Assembly (NCBI GenBank): GCA_947475875.1
Contig: CANJME010000005.1
Coordinates: forward strand, 62,001 to 126,000
Length of the DNA stretch: 64,000 nt
Direction: 5' to 3'
Source: Caulobacteraceae bacterium
Lineage (GTDB): Bacteria; Pseudomonadota; Alphaproteobacteria; Caulobacterales; Caulobacteraceae
Positions 28,258 through 37,906 of the stretch are shown here, piece by piece (within the stretch, counting starts at the first letter, position 1; each line of letters begins with the position of its first letter). The translations under genes were made by a program, and so were the position numbers. The notes beneath the pieces are model-generated. The model was not told where the DNA came from. It did no database searches and saw only the letters and a list, made by a program, of their open reading frames with translations.

Positions 28258-29892
28258 ATGAACAGGAAGCAGCTTTTCACTGCCGGCGCCGTGGCGCTGA
28301 GCTTGGTTCTCATCACTGCCGGATCGGTGTTCAGCCAGCCGCCCGCGGGCGCTGCCGGCGGACGCGGCGGCGCGGCGGCGGGCGCGCAGCCCGGCGGTGG
28401 TCGTGGCGGCGCAGGCGCTCCGGGCGGCGGCGCTGGCCGTGGTGCAGCTCCCGCTCCCACCCCTCCGCCCCCGGTGTCGGGTCCGATCGTCTCGATCGCC
28501 AACGGCAAGGTTCAGGGTTATCTGCGCACCAACGTCGTCAACTACATGGGCATTCCCTACGCCGCCCCGCCACTGGGCGATCTGCGCTGGAAGGCTCCGC
28601 AGGCCGCGGCCAAGTGGACTGACGTGCGGACATCGACCGCCCCCGGCGCCACGTGCCAGGCCGCCGAGGACTGCCTGTTCATCAACGTCCACACCCCGGA
28701 AGGCTTCAAGGCCGGCGACAAGCTGCCGGTGATGATGTGGATCTATGGCGGCGCCTATACGGGCGGTGCGGGCAACGCCGGCTTCGGCGTATCCCACGAC
28801 GGCGGCAACTTCGCCCGCAAGGGCGTGGTGGTTGTCACTTTCAACTATCGCCTGGGCCGCGCCGGCTGGTTCGCCCACCCCGCGCTCGATAAGGAGCCGG
28901 GCCTGCACGACAACTACGGCCTGATGGACCAGATCGCGGCGCTGAAGTGGATTCAGGCCAACATCACCCAGTTTGGCGGCAACCCGAAAAACGTCACGGT
29001 GTTCGGCGAGTCTGCAGGCGCCATCTCAACGTTGGAGCTGATGGTCACGCCCGAAGCGCGCGGCCTCTTCCACAAGGCCATCGCCGAATCCGGCTTCCCG
29101 CGCCTTGAACCGGTGCCGCTCGCAGCGGCGCAGGCGTATGGGACACGCGCCCAGACCGCCAACAACATCACGGGAACCGACGCCCAGGTCGTCGCGGCCC
29201 TGCGCCGCCTGCCGCTCTCGGCCTTCCCGGCCACGGCGGGAAGCGATCCGGCCCGTCCGTTGCCGATCGCCGACGGCCGGCTGGTTCTGCCGATGTCGAT
29301 CGTCAAGGCTTTCGAGCAAAACAAGGAAGCCCACATCCCGCTGATCATCGGCGGCAACAGCGCCGACCTCTTCCAGGCCGACACCTCGGCGGCCGCCTAT
29401 GACGCGCTGAATGACCGTAAGGCCGAGCTGGTTGGAGTCTACGACCCGCAACGCACTGGCAACAAGTCGCGGATCATGAGCGACTATCTGACCGACAAGA
29501 GCATGAGCGAGCCGAACCGCGCGGCCGCCCGGGCCCACGTCAAGAACGGCGCCCCGACCTATGTCTATTACTTCTCGTACCTGACGCCCGCCGCCCGGAC
29601 GACGGCGTTCGGCGCAGCGCACCTGGCGGAAGTGCAATACGTCTTCGGCAATGTCGGCCCGGGTCGCGGCGGCGAAGTCGACTTCCAGGGCGTCTCGACC
29701 GGCCAGGAAATCAACGCCTACTGGGCGGCCTTCGCCAAGTACGGCAATCCGGGCGCGGCCGCAGGCCCCACCTGGGCCAAGTGGGACGACAAGGACGAGG
29801 CCACGCTGGAGTTCTCCTCCACCGGCCCAAAGACCCTGACCCACAATCAGAAGGCGCGCCTGGACTTCACCCTGGCGGGTCAGCCGAAGTAG
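28258..29892 (+). CDS. Type-B carboxylesterase, secreted, with Gly/Ala-rich N-terminal linker
   Basis: 544 residues from ATG 28258, after TGGGAGGACGAC. A signal peptide (about 1-24) leads into a Gly/Ala/Pro-rich low-complexity stretch (residues about 27-75), then an alpha/beta-hydrolase domain. The nucleophile elbow is FGESAGAIS and the oxyanion region is WIYGGAYTGG; a likely His is in FGAAHLAEVQYVFG. It probably hydrolyses esters in the envelope. Cys residues CQAAEDC may form a disulfide as in esterases of this class. A strong terminator follows. Confidence 0.9.
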   Translation: MNRKQLFTAGAVALSLVLITAGSVFSQPPAGAAGGRGGAAAGAQPGGGRGGAGAPGGGAGRGAAPAPTPPPPVSGPIVSIANGKVQGYLRTNVVNYMGIPYAAPPLGDLRWKAPQAAAKWTDVRTSTAPGATCQAAEDCLFINVHTPEGFKAGDKLPVMMWIYGGAYTGGAGNAGFGVSHDGGNFARKGVVVVTFNYRLGRAGWFAHPALDKEPGLHDNYGLMDQIAALKWIQANITQFGGNPKNVTVFGESAGAISTLELMVTPEARGLFHKAIAESGFPRLEPVPLAAAQAYGTRAQTANNITGTDAQVVAALRRLPLSAFPATAGSDPARPLPIADGRLVLPMSIVKAFEQNKEAHIPLIIGGNSADLFQADTSAAAYDALNDRKAELVGVYDPQRTGNKSRIMSDYLTDKSMSEPNRAAARAHVKNGAPTYVYYFSYLTPAARTTAFGAAHLAEVQYVFGNVGPGRGGEVDFQGVSTGQEINAYWAAFAKYGNPGAAAGPTWAKWDDKDEATLEFSSTGPKTLTHNQKARLDFTLAGQPK

Positions 29893-29918
29893 ATTTTTTC
29901 GAAGTAGACTAGCGATCT

Positions 29919-29949
29919 GGACCGGTTCGAAAGGACCGGTCCTTTTCTT
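29919..29949 (+). terminator. Rho-independent terminator after the carboxylesterase gene
   Basis: A perfect 8-bp stem GGACCGGT/ACCGGTCC with an 8-nt loop is followed by TTTTCTT. It begins 27 bp after the stop codon. The T-run overlaps the last codon of the convergent hrpB. Confidence 0.85.
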
Positions 29950-32332
29950 ATGCCCTTGGTTTCGCGCGCGTCACCGGCGCTGCGGCGGCCGGGTCTTCCG
30001 GCCAGACGTGTTTGGGGTAGCGGCCCCGCATATCCTTGCGCACATCTGCCCATGAGCCTTTCCAGAACCCGGGCAGGTCCTTCGTGGTCTGGATCGGGCG
30101 GTAGGCGGGCGACAGCAAAGAAAGCGTCAGGGGAACGTTGCGTACCATCGGGTGGCTGGTCAGTCCGTAAAGTTCGCCCACACGCACGTCGGCGCGCGGG
30201 CCGCCCTCGGCCTCATACTCGATGGAAAAGCTGTTACCCGTCGGCGCGGTGAACCGGGCGGGCGCTTCGGCATCCAGCCGCCGCTGAACCTCCCAGGGAA
30301 CCAAACCCCGCAGAGCCTGTTCGATGCGGTGATCGCTGAGTTGATCGAGGCTGGACGCGCCCGCCAGCAACGGCTCCAGCCAGTCCTCCAGTGACCCCAA
30401 CAAGGCCTCATCGGTCAGGGGCTCGCCCATAAACGCCAGCCGGGCTCGGAGCTGCGACGAAGTTTCCCCGATGGGCAGCGTCGCCAGACCCCCTTCCCTA
30501 ACTCGGCCGATCAGCGCTCCTCTGATGACCTCGGGATCGGCCGCCACCACGCGCTCGTCGAGCACTAACTTACCGAGGCGGCGGATGCGCCTGGCCCTGA
30601 GTTTGCCCGTGTCGTCGGCGTCCAGCCGTTCCTCTGCAACGATATCGCGGGTGAAGACTTTGAGGATTTCGGCCTCCTCCAGCGGCGCGGCCAGTAGGAT
30701 GCGATCGCGGGTCTCGCCGCCGCCCAGTTCACCGACCGAGAGCCAGTTTTCGCGGGCCAGGGCGTCGGTGGGTTCGACATAAACTCCGCGGCCGGTGACC
30801 AGCTGGAACTCGCCCGGCTTGCCCCGCGCCTTGGCCACCCGTTCGGGAAAGGCCAGCGCCAGCAGGATGGCCTCGCTGTGTCCCTCGTCCTTCGTTCCCT
30901 TCGCCCAGCGCGCGGCCAGGGCCCGCGCGTCTGCGGCGCGCCGCCCACGATCGCGGCCCAGCGCCTCAAGCCGGTGGCGCAGGTCGGTGTCATTCCCCGC
31001 CAGCCCGCGCTCGCTGAGCAGCACCGCGATCCGCGCCGCGCGCTCGCCGCCCCGCACCACCATGTGCGCCAACCTGGGCGGCAAGGGCATGACGGCGATA
31101 GCCTTGCCGTGCGCCGTCAACGCGCCGGTCTCGTCCAGCGCTTCCAGACGGCGAAGAAGCGCCCGCGCCTCTGACATGGCCGCGGCCGGTGGCGGATCGA
31201 GAAAGGCCAGGCCCGAGACGTCCCTGGCCCCCCACCGCGCCAGATCGAGAGCGAGCCGCGAAAGGTCGGTCTCGAGGATTTCCGGGCGCGCGTAGGCGAC
31301 CAGCGATCGTGTCTCGGCTTCGTCCCACAGCCGATAGCAGACACCCGGCTCGGTGCGCCCAGCCCGGCCGCGCCGCTGGTCGGTGGCGGCGAGCGAGGCG
31401 CGCACGGTCTCCAGCCGGGTCATGCCGCTGGCCGGATCGAACCGGGGCACGCGGCTAAGCCCGCAGTCTATCACCACCCGCACGCCCTCAATGGTCAGGC
31501 TGGTCTCGGCGATGGAGGTGGCCAGCACTACCTTGCGCCGGCCCGGCGCGGCCGGTTCGATGGCCAGGTCCTGATCCCGCCCCTCCAACGCCCCGTAAAG
31601 CGGCGCAATGTCGACGGCCGGATTGGTCACCCGCTCGCGAAGCCAGGTCTCCGCGCGGCGGATTTCGCCCTGGCCGGGCAGGAAGACCAGCACCGAGCCA
31701 GGTTCCTCGGCCAACGCCTTTTGCACGGCGCGCGCCACCTGCTCCTCCAGCCGCTGCGTTGGGCTTTTCCCGAGATATCGCGTCTCGACCGGAAAGGCCC
31801 GGCCGTGGCTCTCGATCACCGGCGCATCACCGAGCAAGGATGCGATCCGCGCGCCGTCGATGGTGGCCGACATCACCAGGATGCGCAGGTCTTCGCGCAG
31901 GAGGTCTTGAGTATCGTGGGCCAGCGCCAAGCCGAGGTCGGCGTCCAGGCTGCGCTCATGAAATTCGTCGAACAGCACGGCCGCCACACCTTCCAGCGCC
32001 GGATCGTCCAGGATCATCCTTGTGAAGATGCCCTCGGTCACGACCTCGATCCTGGTGCGGGCCGAGACCTTCGATTGCATGCGAACGCGAAAGCCCACGG
32101 TCTCGCCCACCGCTTCGCCAAGCGTCTTCGCCATCCGCGAAGCCGCTGCCCGCGCCGCCAGCCGCCTTGGCTCCAGCACAACAATCTTGCCTTCCCCGAC
32201 CCAGGCGGCGCCCAGCAGCTCCAGCGGAACCACCGTCGTCTTCCCCGCCCCCGGCGGCGCAACGAGAACGGCGCTGGACTTGGCCCACAGCGCCGCCTTC
32301 AGATCGGAAAGAACCGCATGGATCGGCAGCAT
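29948..32332 (-). CDS. hrpB: ATP-dependent helicase HrpB
   Basis: 794 residues. DExH-box motifs: Walker A PPGAGKTT near residue 27, DEFHERSLDAD (motif II), MSATID (motif III) and QRRGRAGRTEPG (motif VI), then the HA2-like and HrpB C-terminal domains. The ATG at 32332 begins MLPIHAVLSDLK, matching other HrpB proteins; an open frame running to 32638 has no homology and is discounted. Its role in bacteria is poorly defined (RNA-related). It converges on the carboxylesterase gene. Confidence 0.94.
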   Translation of the reverse strand: MLPIHAVLSDLKAALWAKSSAVLVAPPGAGKTTVVPLELLGAAWVGEGKIVVLEPRRLAARAAASRMAKTLGEAVGETVGFRVRMQSKVSARTRIEVVTEGIFTRMILDDPALEGVAAVLFDEFHERSLDADLGLALAHDTQDLLREDLRILVMSATIDGARIASLLGDAPVIESHGRAFPVETRYLGKSPTQRLEEQVARAVQKALAEEPGSVLVFLPGQGEIRRAETWLRERVTNPAVDIAPLYGALEGRDQDLAIEPAAPGRRKVVLATSIAETSLTIEGVRVVIDCGLSRVPRFDPASGMTRLETVRASLAATDQRRGRAGRTEPGVCYRLWDEAETRSLVAYARPEILETDLSRLALDLARWGARDVSGLAFLDPPPAAAMSEARALLRRLEALDETGALTAHGKAIAVMPLPPRLAHMVVRGGERAARIAVLLSERGLAGNDTDLRHRLEALGRDRGRRAADARALAARWAKGTKDEGHSEAILLALAFPERVAKARGKPGEFQLVTGRGVYVEPTDALARENWLSVGELGGGETRDRILLAAPLEEAEILKVFTRDIVAEERLDADDTGKLRARRIRRLGKLVLDERVVAADPEVIRGALIGRVREGGLATLPIGETSSQLRARLAFMGEPLTDEALLGSLEDWLEPLLAGASSLDQLSDHRIEQALRGLVPWEVQRRLDAEAPARFTAPTGNSFSIEYEAEGGPRADVRVGELYGLTSHPMVRNVPLTLSLLSPAYRPIQTTKDLPGFWKGSWADVRKDMRGRYPKHVWPEDPAAAAPVTRAKPRA

Positions 32333-32469
32333 GCCTCGCCTTACCCCGGTTCGGGAGGACCGGCCACTTTGTGCGCGGGTTGATGGCGCTCTCGCCTTCA
32401 TGTCACAACGCAAGGCCGTCCCCGGGAATCCAGAACTTGGCCACAGATGTATTTTCATCCGTCGACGAG

Positions 32470-33240
32470 ATGGACGTGCTGATTCCGGTGGGACCGCGCG
32501 ATGTGGAAGTCGCAGAACTCTGCGTGCGCTCCGTCCAGCGCCACGTGGCGGGGGTGGGCCGCATCTTTCTGCTGTGCCGCGAAGACCCGGGCATTTCCGG
32601 CGTAACGTGGGTGAGCGAAGGCGTCTTCCCCTTCTCACAAGCGGATGTCGCCCGCCGCATCCGCAATGAGCAGCGCGCCGGCTGGTATCTGCAGCAGTTG
32701 ATGAAGCTCTATTTCCAGCGCGTGGTCAGCGAGGTGAATGACCGGCTGCTTGTGGCCGACGCCGACACCTTATTCCTGCGCCCTTGCGTGTTTCACCAGG
32801 GGGGGCGCCCGCTGTTCAACTATGGCGACGAGTATCACGCCCCCTACTTCGAGCACATGAAGCGCCTGCACCCCGACCTTGTCCGCTCGTCACCCCACTC
32901 GGGCATCGCCCACGGCATGCCGCTGACACGCGCCTGGGTGGATGAATTGTTCGTTATGATCGAGAGCTACCTGCAGGCGCCGCTCTGGCAGATGTTCCTG
33001 CAGGTGATCAGCCCTGCGCACAGGGCCGGCTCAGGCGCGTCCGAGTACGAAATCTATTTCCACCACTGCATGCGGCGGCATGCGGACGAGGTGATTCTGC
33101 GGCGTCTGAACTGGCGCAATGTGCGTGGTGCGGCCGATCTCGCGGGCGACTCACCCGACTTTGTCAGCCTGCACTGGCACCTGCGACAGGAGCCGGTGGA
33201 CCAGGCCTTCTGGCGAAGCCGGATACTGGGCGAGCGTTAG
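32470..33240 (+). CDS. DUF6492 family protein (glycosyltransferase-like)
   Basis: 256 residues starting MDVLIPVGPRDVEVAELC. A GT-A-like pattern is visible: an N-terminal strand with a Pro-rich turn, and a D-x-D in LLVADADTLFLRP at about residue 97, typical of nucleotide-sugar and metal binding. HPDL and conserved His/Trp residues near the C-terminus (SLHWHLR) fit the DUF6492 family. Substrate is unknown. It is divergent from hrpB with 137 bp between starts, and converges on the amino-acid permease gene. Confidence 0.7.
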   Translation: MDVLIPVGPRDVEVAELCVRSVQRHVAGVGRIFLLCREDPGISGVTWVSEGVFPFSQADVARRIRNEQRAGWYLQQLMKLYFQRVVSEVNDRLLVADADTLFLRPCVFHQGGRPLFNYGDEYHAPYFEHMKRLHPDLVRSSPHSGIAHGMPLTRAWVDELFVMIESYLQAPLWQMFLQVISPAHRAGSGASEYEIYFHHCMRRHADEVILRRLNWRNVRGAADLAGDSPDFVSLHWHLRQEPVDQAFWRSRILGER

Positions 33241-33256
33241 GCCGCGACGCGCGCTT

Positions 33257-34729
33257 CTACGCCTCGCCGGCCAGCTTCTTCTCGTGATACCGCGAGTGCC
33301 AGTGAGCGTAGCCGAAGTAGACCACCAGGCCGATGCCCATCCAGATCACCAGCCGCAGCCAGGTGGGGACCGGCAGACCGCTGATCAGGAAGATACAACC
33401 TGCCACGCCCAACGGCGCGCTGATCCAGACGAACGGGACCTTGAAGGCCCGGGGCAGGTTTGGTTGGCTGATGCGCAGATACATGACGCCGCCACAGATC
33501 AGGGCGAAGGCCAGGAGCGTGCCCATCGAAACCAGCTCGCCCAGGATGCCGATCGGGAAGAGACCGCCGACAATCGCCGCGAAGGCCGTGACGATGACCG
33601 TGCCCCAGATGGGCGTGCGGGTGCCCGGGTGCACCGTGCCGAACAACGGCGGCAAGAGGCCATCGCGACTCATGGCGAAGAAGATGCGCGACTGGCCGTA
33701 GAGCAGCGACAGGATCGTGGAGGCCAGACCGATGGCGACGGCCATGTTCACGGCCTGCCGCAGCCACTCCATCCCCGGGATCATGCCCATGGCGGTGGCG
33801 ACCGGGTGGTCGTTGTTGAGCGTGGTGTAGGGCTGGAGGCCGGTGATCACCAGCGCCATCAGCAGGTACAGAATCGTGCAGATGCCCAGCGAGAGCAGGA
33901 TCGCGATCGGCATGGTCTTGCCGGGATCCTTGGCTTCCTGGGCGCCAGTGGAGACGGCCTCAAAGCCTATGTAAGCGAAGAAGATCACACCGGCCGCGGT
34001 CAGGATGCCGCCATAACCGAAGTGGCCGGGCTCATCGCCCACGGCCGGCACGCGTTCCGGAATCAACGGGCTCCAGTATTCGGGATGCACGTGACCAAGG
34101 CCGATCACGATCACCGCTATGACGATCATCACCTTGAAGGAGACGATCAGGTTGTTAACCAGGGCGCTCTTGGTGACGCCGGAGATCAGAACCGCACCCA
34201 TCAGGGTGACGATACCCATGGCCGGGATGTTCAGGGTGCTGCCAGTCGCCACCAGATGGTTGCCGACGAAGTCATAGGGCGCCTTGCTCCACTGCTCGGG
34301 CAGCCCCATCCCGAAGCCCTGCAGCATGTCGTTGAAGTGCCCGGCCCAGCCCGCCGAAACGGTCGCCGCCGCCAGACCGTATTCGAGGATGAGGTCCCAG
34401 GCGATGAGCCAGGCGATGAACTCGCCCAGCGTTGCATAGGTATAGGTGTAGGCCGACCCCGACACCGGGATCATGGCCGCCAGTTCGGCGTAGCACATGG
34501 CCGCGAAAACGCAGACCACGCCGGCCAGCACGAAGGAGAGAAAAATCGCAGGCCCCGCGTTCAACGCCGCCTGCTGGCCGGTCAGCACGAAGATGCCGCC
34601 GCCGATGACGCCGCCGATTCCGAGCAAGGTCAGCGACGGCCAGCCGAGGCCGCGCTTGAGCGTGTGAGTCCCATCCTCGGCCGCCTGGGCTAGCAGCGCC
34701 TCGATCGGTTTTTTCGTGAAAAGTTTCAT
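33257..34729 (-). CDS. APC-family amino acid permease (cationic amino acid transporter type)
   Basis: 490 residues with about 12 membrane helices. The APC signature GIGGVIGGGIFVLTG in helix 1 binds the substrate amino group, and helix 3 has the SAYTYTYATLGEFIAW pattern of the YfnA/CAT group. The start at 34729 has AGGGGGA upstream. It most likely imports amino acids with protons. No biosynthetic or catabolic genes are adjacent to suggest the substrate. Confidence 0.9.
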   Translation of the reverse strand: MKLFTKKPIEALLAQAAEDGTHTLKRGLGWPSLTLLGIGGVIGGGIFVLTGQQAALNAGPAIFLSFVLAGVVCVFAAMCYAELAAMIPVSGSAYTYTYATLGEFIAWLIAWDLILEYGLAAATVSAGWAGHFNDMLQGFGMGLPEQWSKAPYDFVGNHLVATGSTLNIPAMGIVTLMGAVLISGVTKSALVNNLIVSFKVMIVIAVIVIGLGHVHPEYWSPLIPERVPAVGDEPGHFGYGGILTAAGVIFFAYIGFEAVSTGAQEAKDPGKTMPIAILLSLGICTILYLLMALVITGLQPYTTLNNDHPVATAMGMIPGMEWLRQAVNMAVAIGLASTILSLLYGQSRIFFAMSRDGLLPPLFGTVHPGTRTPIWGTVIVTAFAAIVGGLFPIGILGELVSMGTLLAFALICGGVMYLRISQPNLPRAFKVPFVWISAPLGVAGCIFLISGLPVPTWLRLVIWMGIGLVVYFGYAHWHSRYHEKKLAGEA

Positions 34730-34838
34730 GCTGTCCCCCTGGCCCCTCTCCCCGGGGCGGATGGTTAAGATAGACACCGCTTTTCGATTACCGCAACGCC
34801 CGCTTTGCATTCGCGGGCGCGGCGCCGATATATGCGGC

Positions 34839-35534
34839 ATGGAAAGTCCGATTCAGGCGATGATCGCGCCGGTCACCCCCCTGCAGCAGAACTGCACCAT
34901 CGTCTGGTGCGCGAAGACCAAAAAGGCCGCCATCATCGACCCGGGCGGCGAGGTCCCGCGCCTGCTGGCGGCCATCGAGGAACTGGGTCTGACGCTGGAA
35001 AAGATCTGGGTCACCCACGGTCACATGGATCATGCAGGCGGCGTGGCGGCGCTGAAGGAAGCCACTGGTGTTCCCATCGAAGGCCCCCATCCGGACGACC
35101 AGTTCTGGATCGACCAGATCGAGGAGGCCGGCCAGCGCTATGGCATGCCGGACGCCCGGCCCTTCACCCCGGACCGCTGGCTCTACGACGGCGATGTGGT
35201 GACCCTGGGCGAGACCGAGTTCGAGGTTTTTCACTGCCCAGGCCACACGCCCGGCCATGTGGTGTTCTTCCACCGCCAGGTCGGTTTCGCGCAAGTTGGT
35301 GATGTGCTCTTCCAGGGCTCCATCGGACGCACGGATTTTCCACGCGGGAACTATCAGCAGCTGCTCTACTCAATTACCGGCAAACTCTGGCCGCTGGGCG
35401 AACGCGTTCAGTTCGTTCCAGGCCACGGCCCGATGTCGAGCTTCGGTCAGGAGCGGCGGACCAATCCCTTCGTGGCGGACCAGGTCCTCGCCGCCGGCGG
35501 GCTGGCGATGGGCAACAGTTCCGGTCCGGGCTGA
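34839..35534 (+). CDS. MBL-fold metallo-hydrolase (glyoxalase II-like, YcbL type)
   Basis: 231 residues. The metal-binding motif is VTHGHMDHAGG, followed by later ligands in HCPGHTPGHV, GDVLFQGSIGRTDFP and PGHGPMSSFG. This pattern matches single-domain glyoxalase II-like hydrolases that bind two metal ions. It lacks the C-terminal HAGH domain of classical GloB, so the substrate is unclear. The frame extends upstream to 34716, but homology begins at the ATG at 34839. Confidence 0.92.
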   Translation: MESPIQAMIAPVTPLQQNCTIVWCAKTKKAAIIDPGGEVPRLLAAIEELGLTLEKIWVTHGHMDHAGGVAALKEATGVPIEGPHPDDQFWIDQIEEAGQRYGMPDARPFTPDRWLYDGDVVTLGETEFEVFHCPGHTPGHVVFFHRQVGFAQVGDVLFQGSIGRTDFPRGNYQQLLYSITGKLWPLGERVQFVPGHGPMSSFGQERRTNPFVADQVLAAGGLAMGNSSGPG

Positions 35535-35678
35535 CTTTCCCTTTCACCGCAACGGCTTTGCCTATCCATGCGCGCCCAGGTCGCGCAAGCTTGGCCGGAA
35601 CGCTAGCCGCCACAATGGTTTGCCCCTATATTTCAGATTCGTAATTCCCAGGTCACCCGCCCCTGACAAGAAGCGGGC

Positions 35679-36416
35679 ATGGACGCAGATATGGAAAACG
35701 AAGGCCGGGGCGCTCGGATCCTCATTGTGGACGACGACCCGGGGATCCGGGACGTGGTCTCGGACTTCCTGAATCGCCACGGCTATGAGGTTGAAACCGC
35801 CGCCGACGCACCGTCGATGGAAAAGGCGCTGGCCCAGGGTCCGGTCGACCTGATCGTGCTCGACGTCATGCTGCCGGGCGAAGACGGACTGGCCATCTGC
35901 CGCCGTCTTTCCAAGCCCGACGGCCCGGCGATCATCATGCTCTCGGCCATGGGCGAGGAAACCGACCGCATCGTCGGCCTCGAGCTCGGCGCCGACGATT
36001 ACCTGCCCAAGCCCTGCAACCCGCGTGAGCTTCTCGCCCGCATCCGGGCCGTTCTGCGCCGCCGGCGCGAGCCTCGCGGCGCCGACGAAGGCATCGGGGC
36101 GACCTGCGAGTTCGCCGGCTGGAAACTCGATCTCGTCCGCCGCGAGCTGCGCACGCCCGAGGGCGTGGCGGTAAACCTTTCCTCCGGCGAATTCTCGCTG
36201 TTAAGGGTGTTCGTCGAACGGCCTCAACGGGTGCTGACCCGCGACCAATTGCTCGACTTCGCCCGCGGGCCCGACACCGAGGCCTATGACCGGGCCATCG
36301 ACGTACAGATCAGCCGCCTGCGCAAAAAGCTGGAAGACGGACCGGGCGGTCAGGAACTGATCCGCACCATTCGCAACGAAGGCTACATGTTCACCGCCAA
36401 GGTGACCCGCAAGTGA
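35679..36416 (+). CDS. OmpR-family two-component response regulator
   Basis: 245 residues. Receiver: ILIVDDDPGIRD, phospho-acceptor Asp in LIVLDVMLPGEDG (about residue 64), Lys in YLPKPCNPRELLARI. C-terminal winged helix of the OmpR/PhoB type: FSLLRVFVERPQRVLTRDQLLD and DVQISRLRKKLEDG. Target genes are unknown. It overlaps the kinase gene by four bases, so the two form a cognate pair. A second ATG at 35691 is an equally possible start. Confidence 0.95.
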   Translation: MDADMENEGRGARILIVDDDPGIRDVVSDFLNRHGYEVETAADAPSMEKALAQGPVDLIVLDVMLPGEDGLAICRRLSKPDGPAIIMLSAMGEETDRIVGLELGADDYLPKPCNPRELLARIRAVLRRRREPRGADEGIGATCEFAGWKLDLVRRELRTPEGVAVNLSSGEFSLLRVFVERPQRVLTRDQLLDFARGPDTEAYDRAIDVQISRLRKKLEDGPGGQELIRTIRNEGYMFTAKVTRK

Positions 36417-37771
36417 TCTTCAAGCGCAATCGCGCTGCGGTCGACGCCTCTCTCTTCGTTCAGGTCGTCGCCCTGATGGCCGGCGCCCTGATCCTGGCCC
36501 AGGCGACAAACCTGATTGTGCTCTATCGCGACCCGCCGCGACCGGAAATGAGCCCGGCCAGCGACATCGCCGCCGCGTTCATGGGCAAAAAAATTCCAGA
36601 CGCCCAGATCAAGCTGACCGCCAAGACTGTGGCCGAATCGCCGGTCAAGGAGCCGGTGCCGAACCGGTCCATTCCAGGACGCGAACTTCGCCGCGGAATC
36701 GCCCATCACATCGAACTTGCCGGCGGGCCGAAGATCGAGGTCACCGAAATCCGGTTCGAGGACAACGCCCGGCGCTGGTACGGCGAGCGGCTGGTCGGCA
36801 ACCGCCCGGCCAATTTCCAGTTCGACCGGGAAGACCCTCCGGCGTTCGCGCCCTTCACCATCGCCATCCATCAGGCCGATGGAACCTGGCGGGTGATCAA
36901 GTCGTCCGGCCTGCTGCTCGATCCCTGGCAGCGGCGGGCGGTGCTGACCTTCGCCATCACCTTCCTGGTCGTGCTGATCGTCGCCTATCTGTTCGTCATC
37001 CGGCTTACCCAGCCGTTCACGCGCCTGGCGGAAGGCGCCGATCGCCTCGGCCGTGATCCCAATGCTCCGCCGCTGGGCGTCTCGGGCCCCCGAGAGGCGC
37101 GCGCCGCCGCCCGCGCCTTCAACGTCATGCAGGAGCGTCTGCGCCGTTACGTCGATGACCGCACCGCCATGGTCGGCGCCATCGCCCACGATCTGCGCAC
37201 GCCGCTGACGCGCCTACGATTCCGCATCGAAAGCCTGCCGGACGATCAGAAGGCCACGATGTCGACCGACCTCGACCAGATGGAAGCCATGGTCGCGGCC
37301 ACCCTTTCCTTTGTGCGTGACGCGACGCAAGCGGCCCAACGCACCAAGCTCGAGCTCTCGTCCGTGCTGGAAAGCCTCGCCGACGAGATGAGCGATATGG
37401 GCTCAAGCGTCACCATGGAACGGTCCGACAAGGTGGTGGTTGAAGGCGACCCCGTGGCGCTTAAGCGCCTGTTCGGCAACCTGCTCGACAACGCCGTCAA
37501 GTACGGCAAGGCCGCGCGCGTGCGGGTGTTCAAGGAAGACGACCACGCCATCGTCGAGATCGACGACGATGGCCCCGGCGTGCCCGAAGCCGAAAAGGAA
37601 CGGGTATTTGAGCCCTTCTATCGCCGCGAGCCTTCGCGCAACCGCGACACCGGCGGCATTGGCCTGGGCCTCGCCGTGGTGCGCACCGTCGCCCGCGCCC
37701 ACGGCGGCGACGCCGAACTCATCAACCGCGATGGCGGCGGGTTGACGGCTCGGGTGAGTTTGCCCGTTTAG
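36413..37771 (+). CDS. Membrane sensor histidine kinase (EnvZ-like)
   Basis: 452 residues from a GTG at 36413 inside the regulator's last codons. Two membrane helices (about 13-36 and 180-203) frame a periplasmic sensor region; a HAMP segment (RLTQPFTRLAEGADRLG) follows. HisKA contains His in AIAHDLRTPLTRLRF, and HATPase has LFGNLLDNAVKYG, DDDGPGVP and GIGLGLAVVRT. The periplasmic domain is Pro/Lys rich and has no recognised fold, so the stimulus is unknown. Copy B of the composite repeat follows the stop by nine bases. Confidence 0.94.
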   Translation: MIFKRNRAAVDASLFVQVVALMAGALILAQATNLIVLYRDPPRPEMSPASDIAAAFMGKKIPDAQIKLTAKTVAESPVKEPVPNRSIPGRELRRGIAHHIELAGGPKIEVTEIRFEDNARRWYGERLVGNRPANFQFDREDPPAFAPFTIAIHQADGTWRVIKSSGLLLDPWQRRAVLTFAITFLVVLIVAYLFVIRLTQPFTRLAEGADRLGRDPNAPPLGVSGPREARAAARAFNVMQERLRRYVDDRTAMVGAIAHDLRTPLTRLRFRIESLPDDQKATMSTDLDQMEAMVAATLSFVRDATQAAQRTKLELSSVLESLADEMSDMGSSVTMERSDKVVVEGDPVALKRLFGNLLDNAVKYGKAARVRVFKEDDHAIVEIDDDGPGVPEAEKERVFEPFYRREPSRNRDTGGIGLGLAVVRTVARAHGGDAELINRDGGGLTARVSLPV

Positions 37772-37780
37772 GCGCTGCGC

Positions 37781-37904
37781 CTTTCCCTCCCGCTCGTCGG
37801 GAGCGTGGCTCGCCGAAGGCGAGACGGGTGGGCTATTCGCATATGGGCAGTTGCCCACCCTGGTTGCTTCGCAACCTGTCCCTCCCGACAAGCGGGAGGG
37901 AAAG
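37781..37904. repeat. Composite palindromic intergenic repeat, copy B
   Basis: 124 bp filling almost the whole gap between the histidine kinase and sufA stops. It has the same modules as copies A and C: self-complementary outer arms (CCCTCCCGCTCGTCGGGAG and TCCCGACAAGCGGGAGGGA), GGCTCGCCGAAGGCGAGAC, GGGTGGGC/GCCCACCC and TGGTTGCTTCGCAACCTG. Orientation is as copy C and opposite to copy A. Confidence 0.92.
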
Positions 37905-37906
37905 TG

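Noticed and set aside
33119..34693. Long plus-strand frame opposite the amino-acid permease, full of His, Asp, Gln and Arg
   Set aside because: A typical mirror of hydrophobic codons read antisense; no family resemblance.
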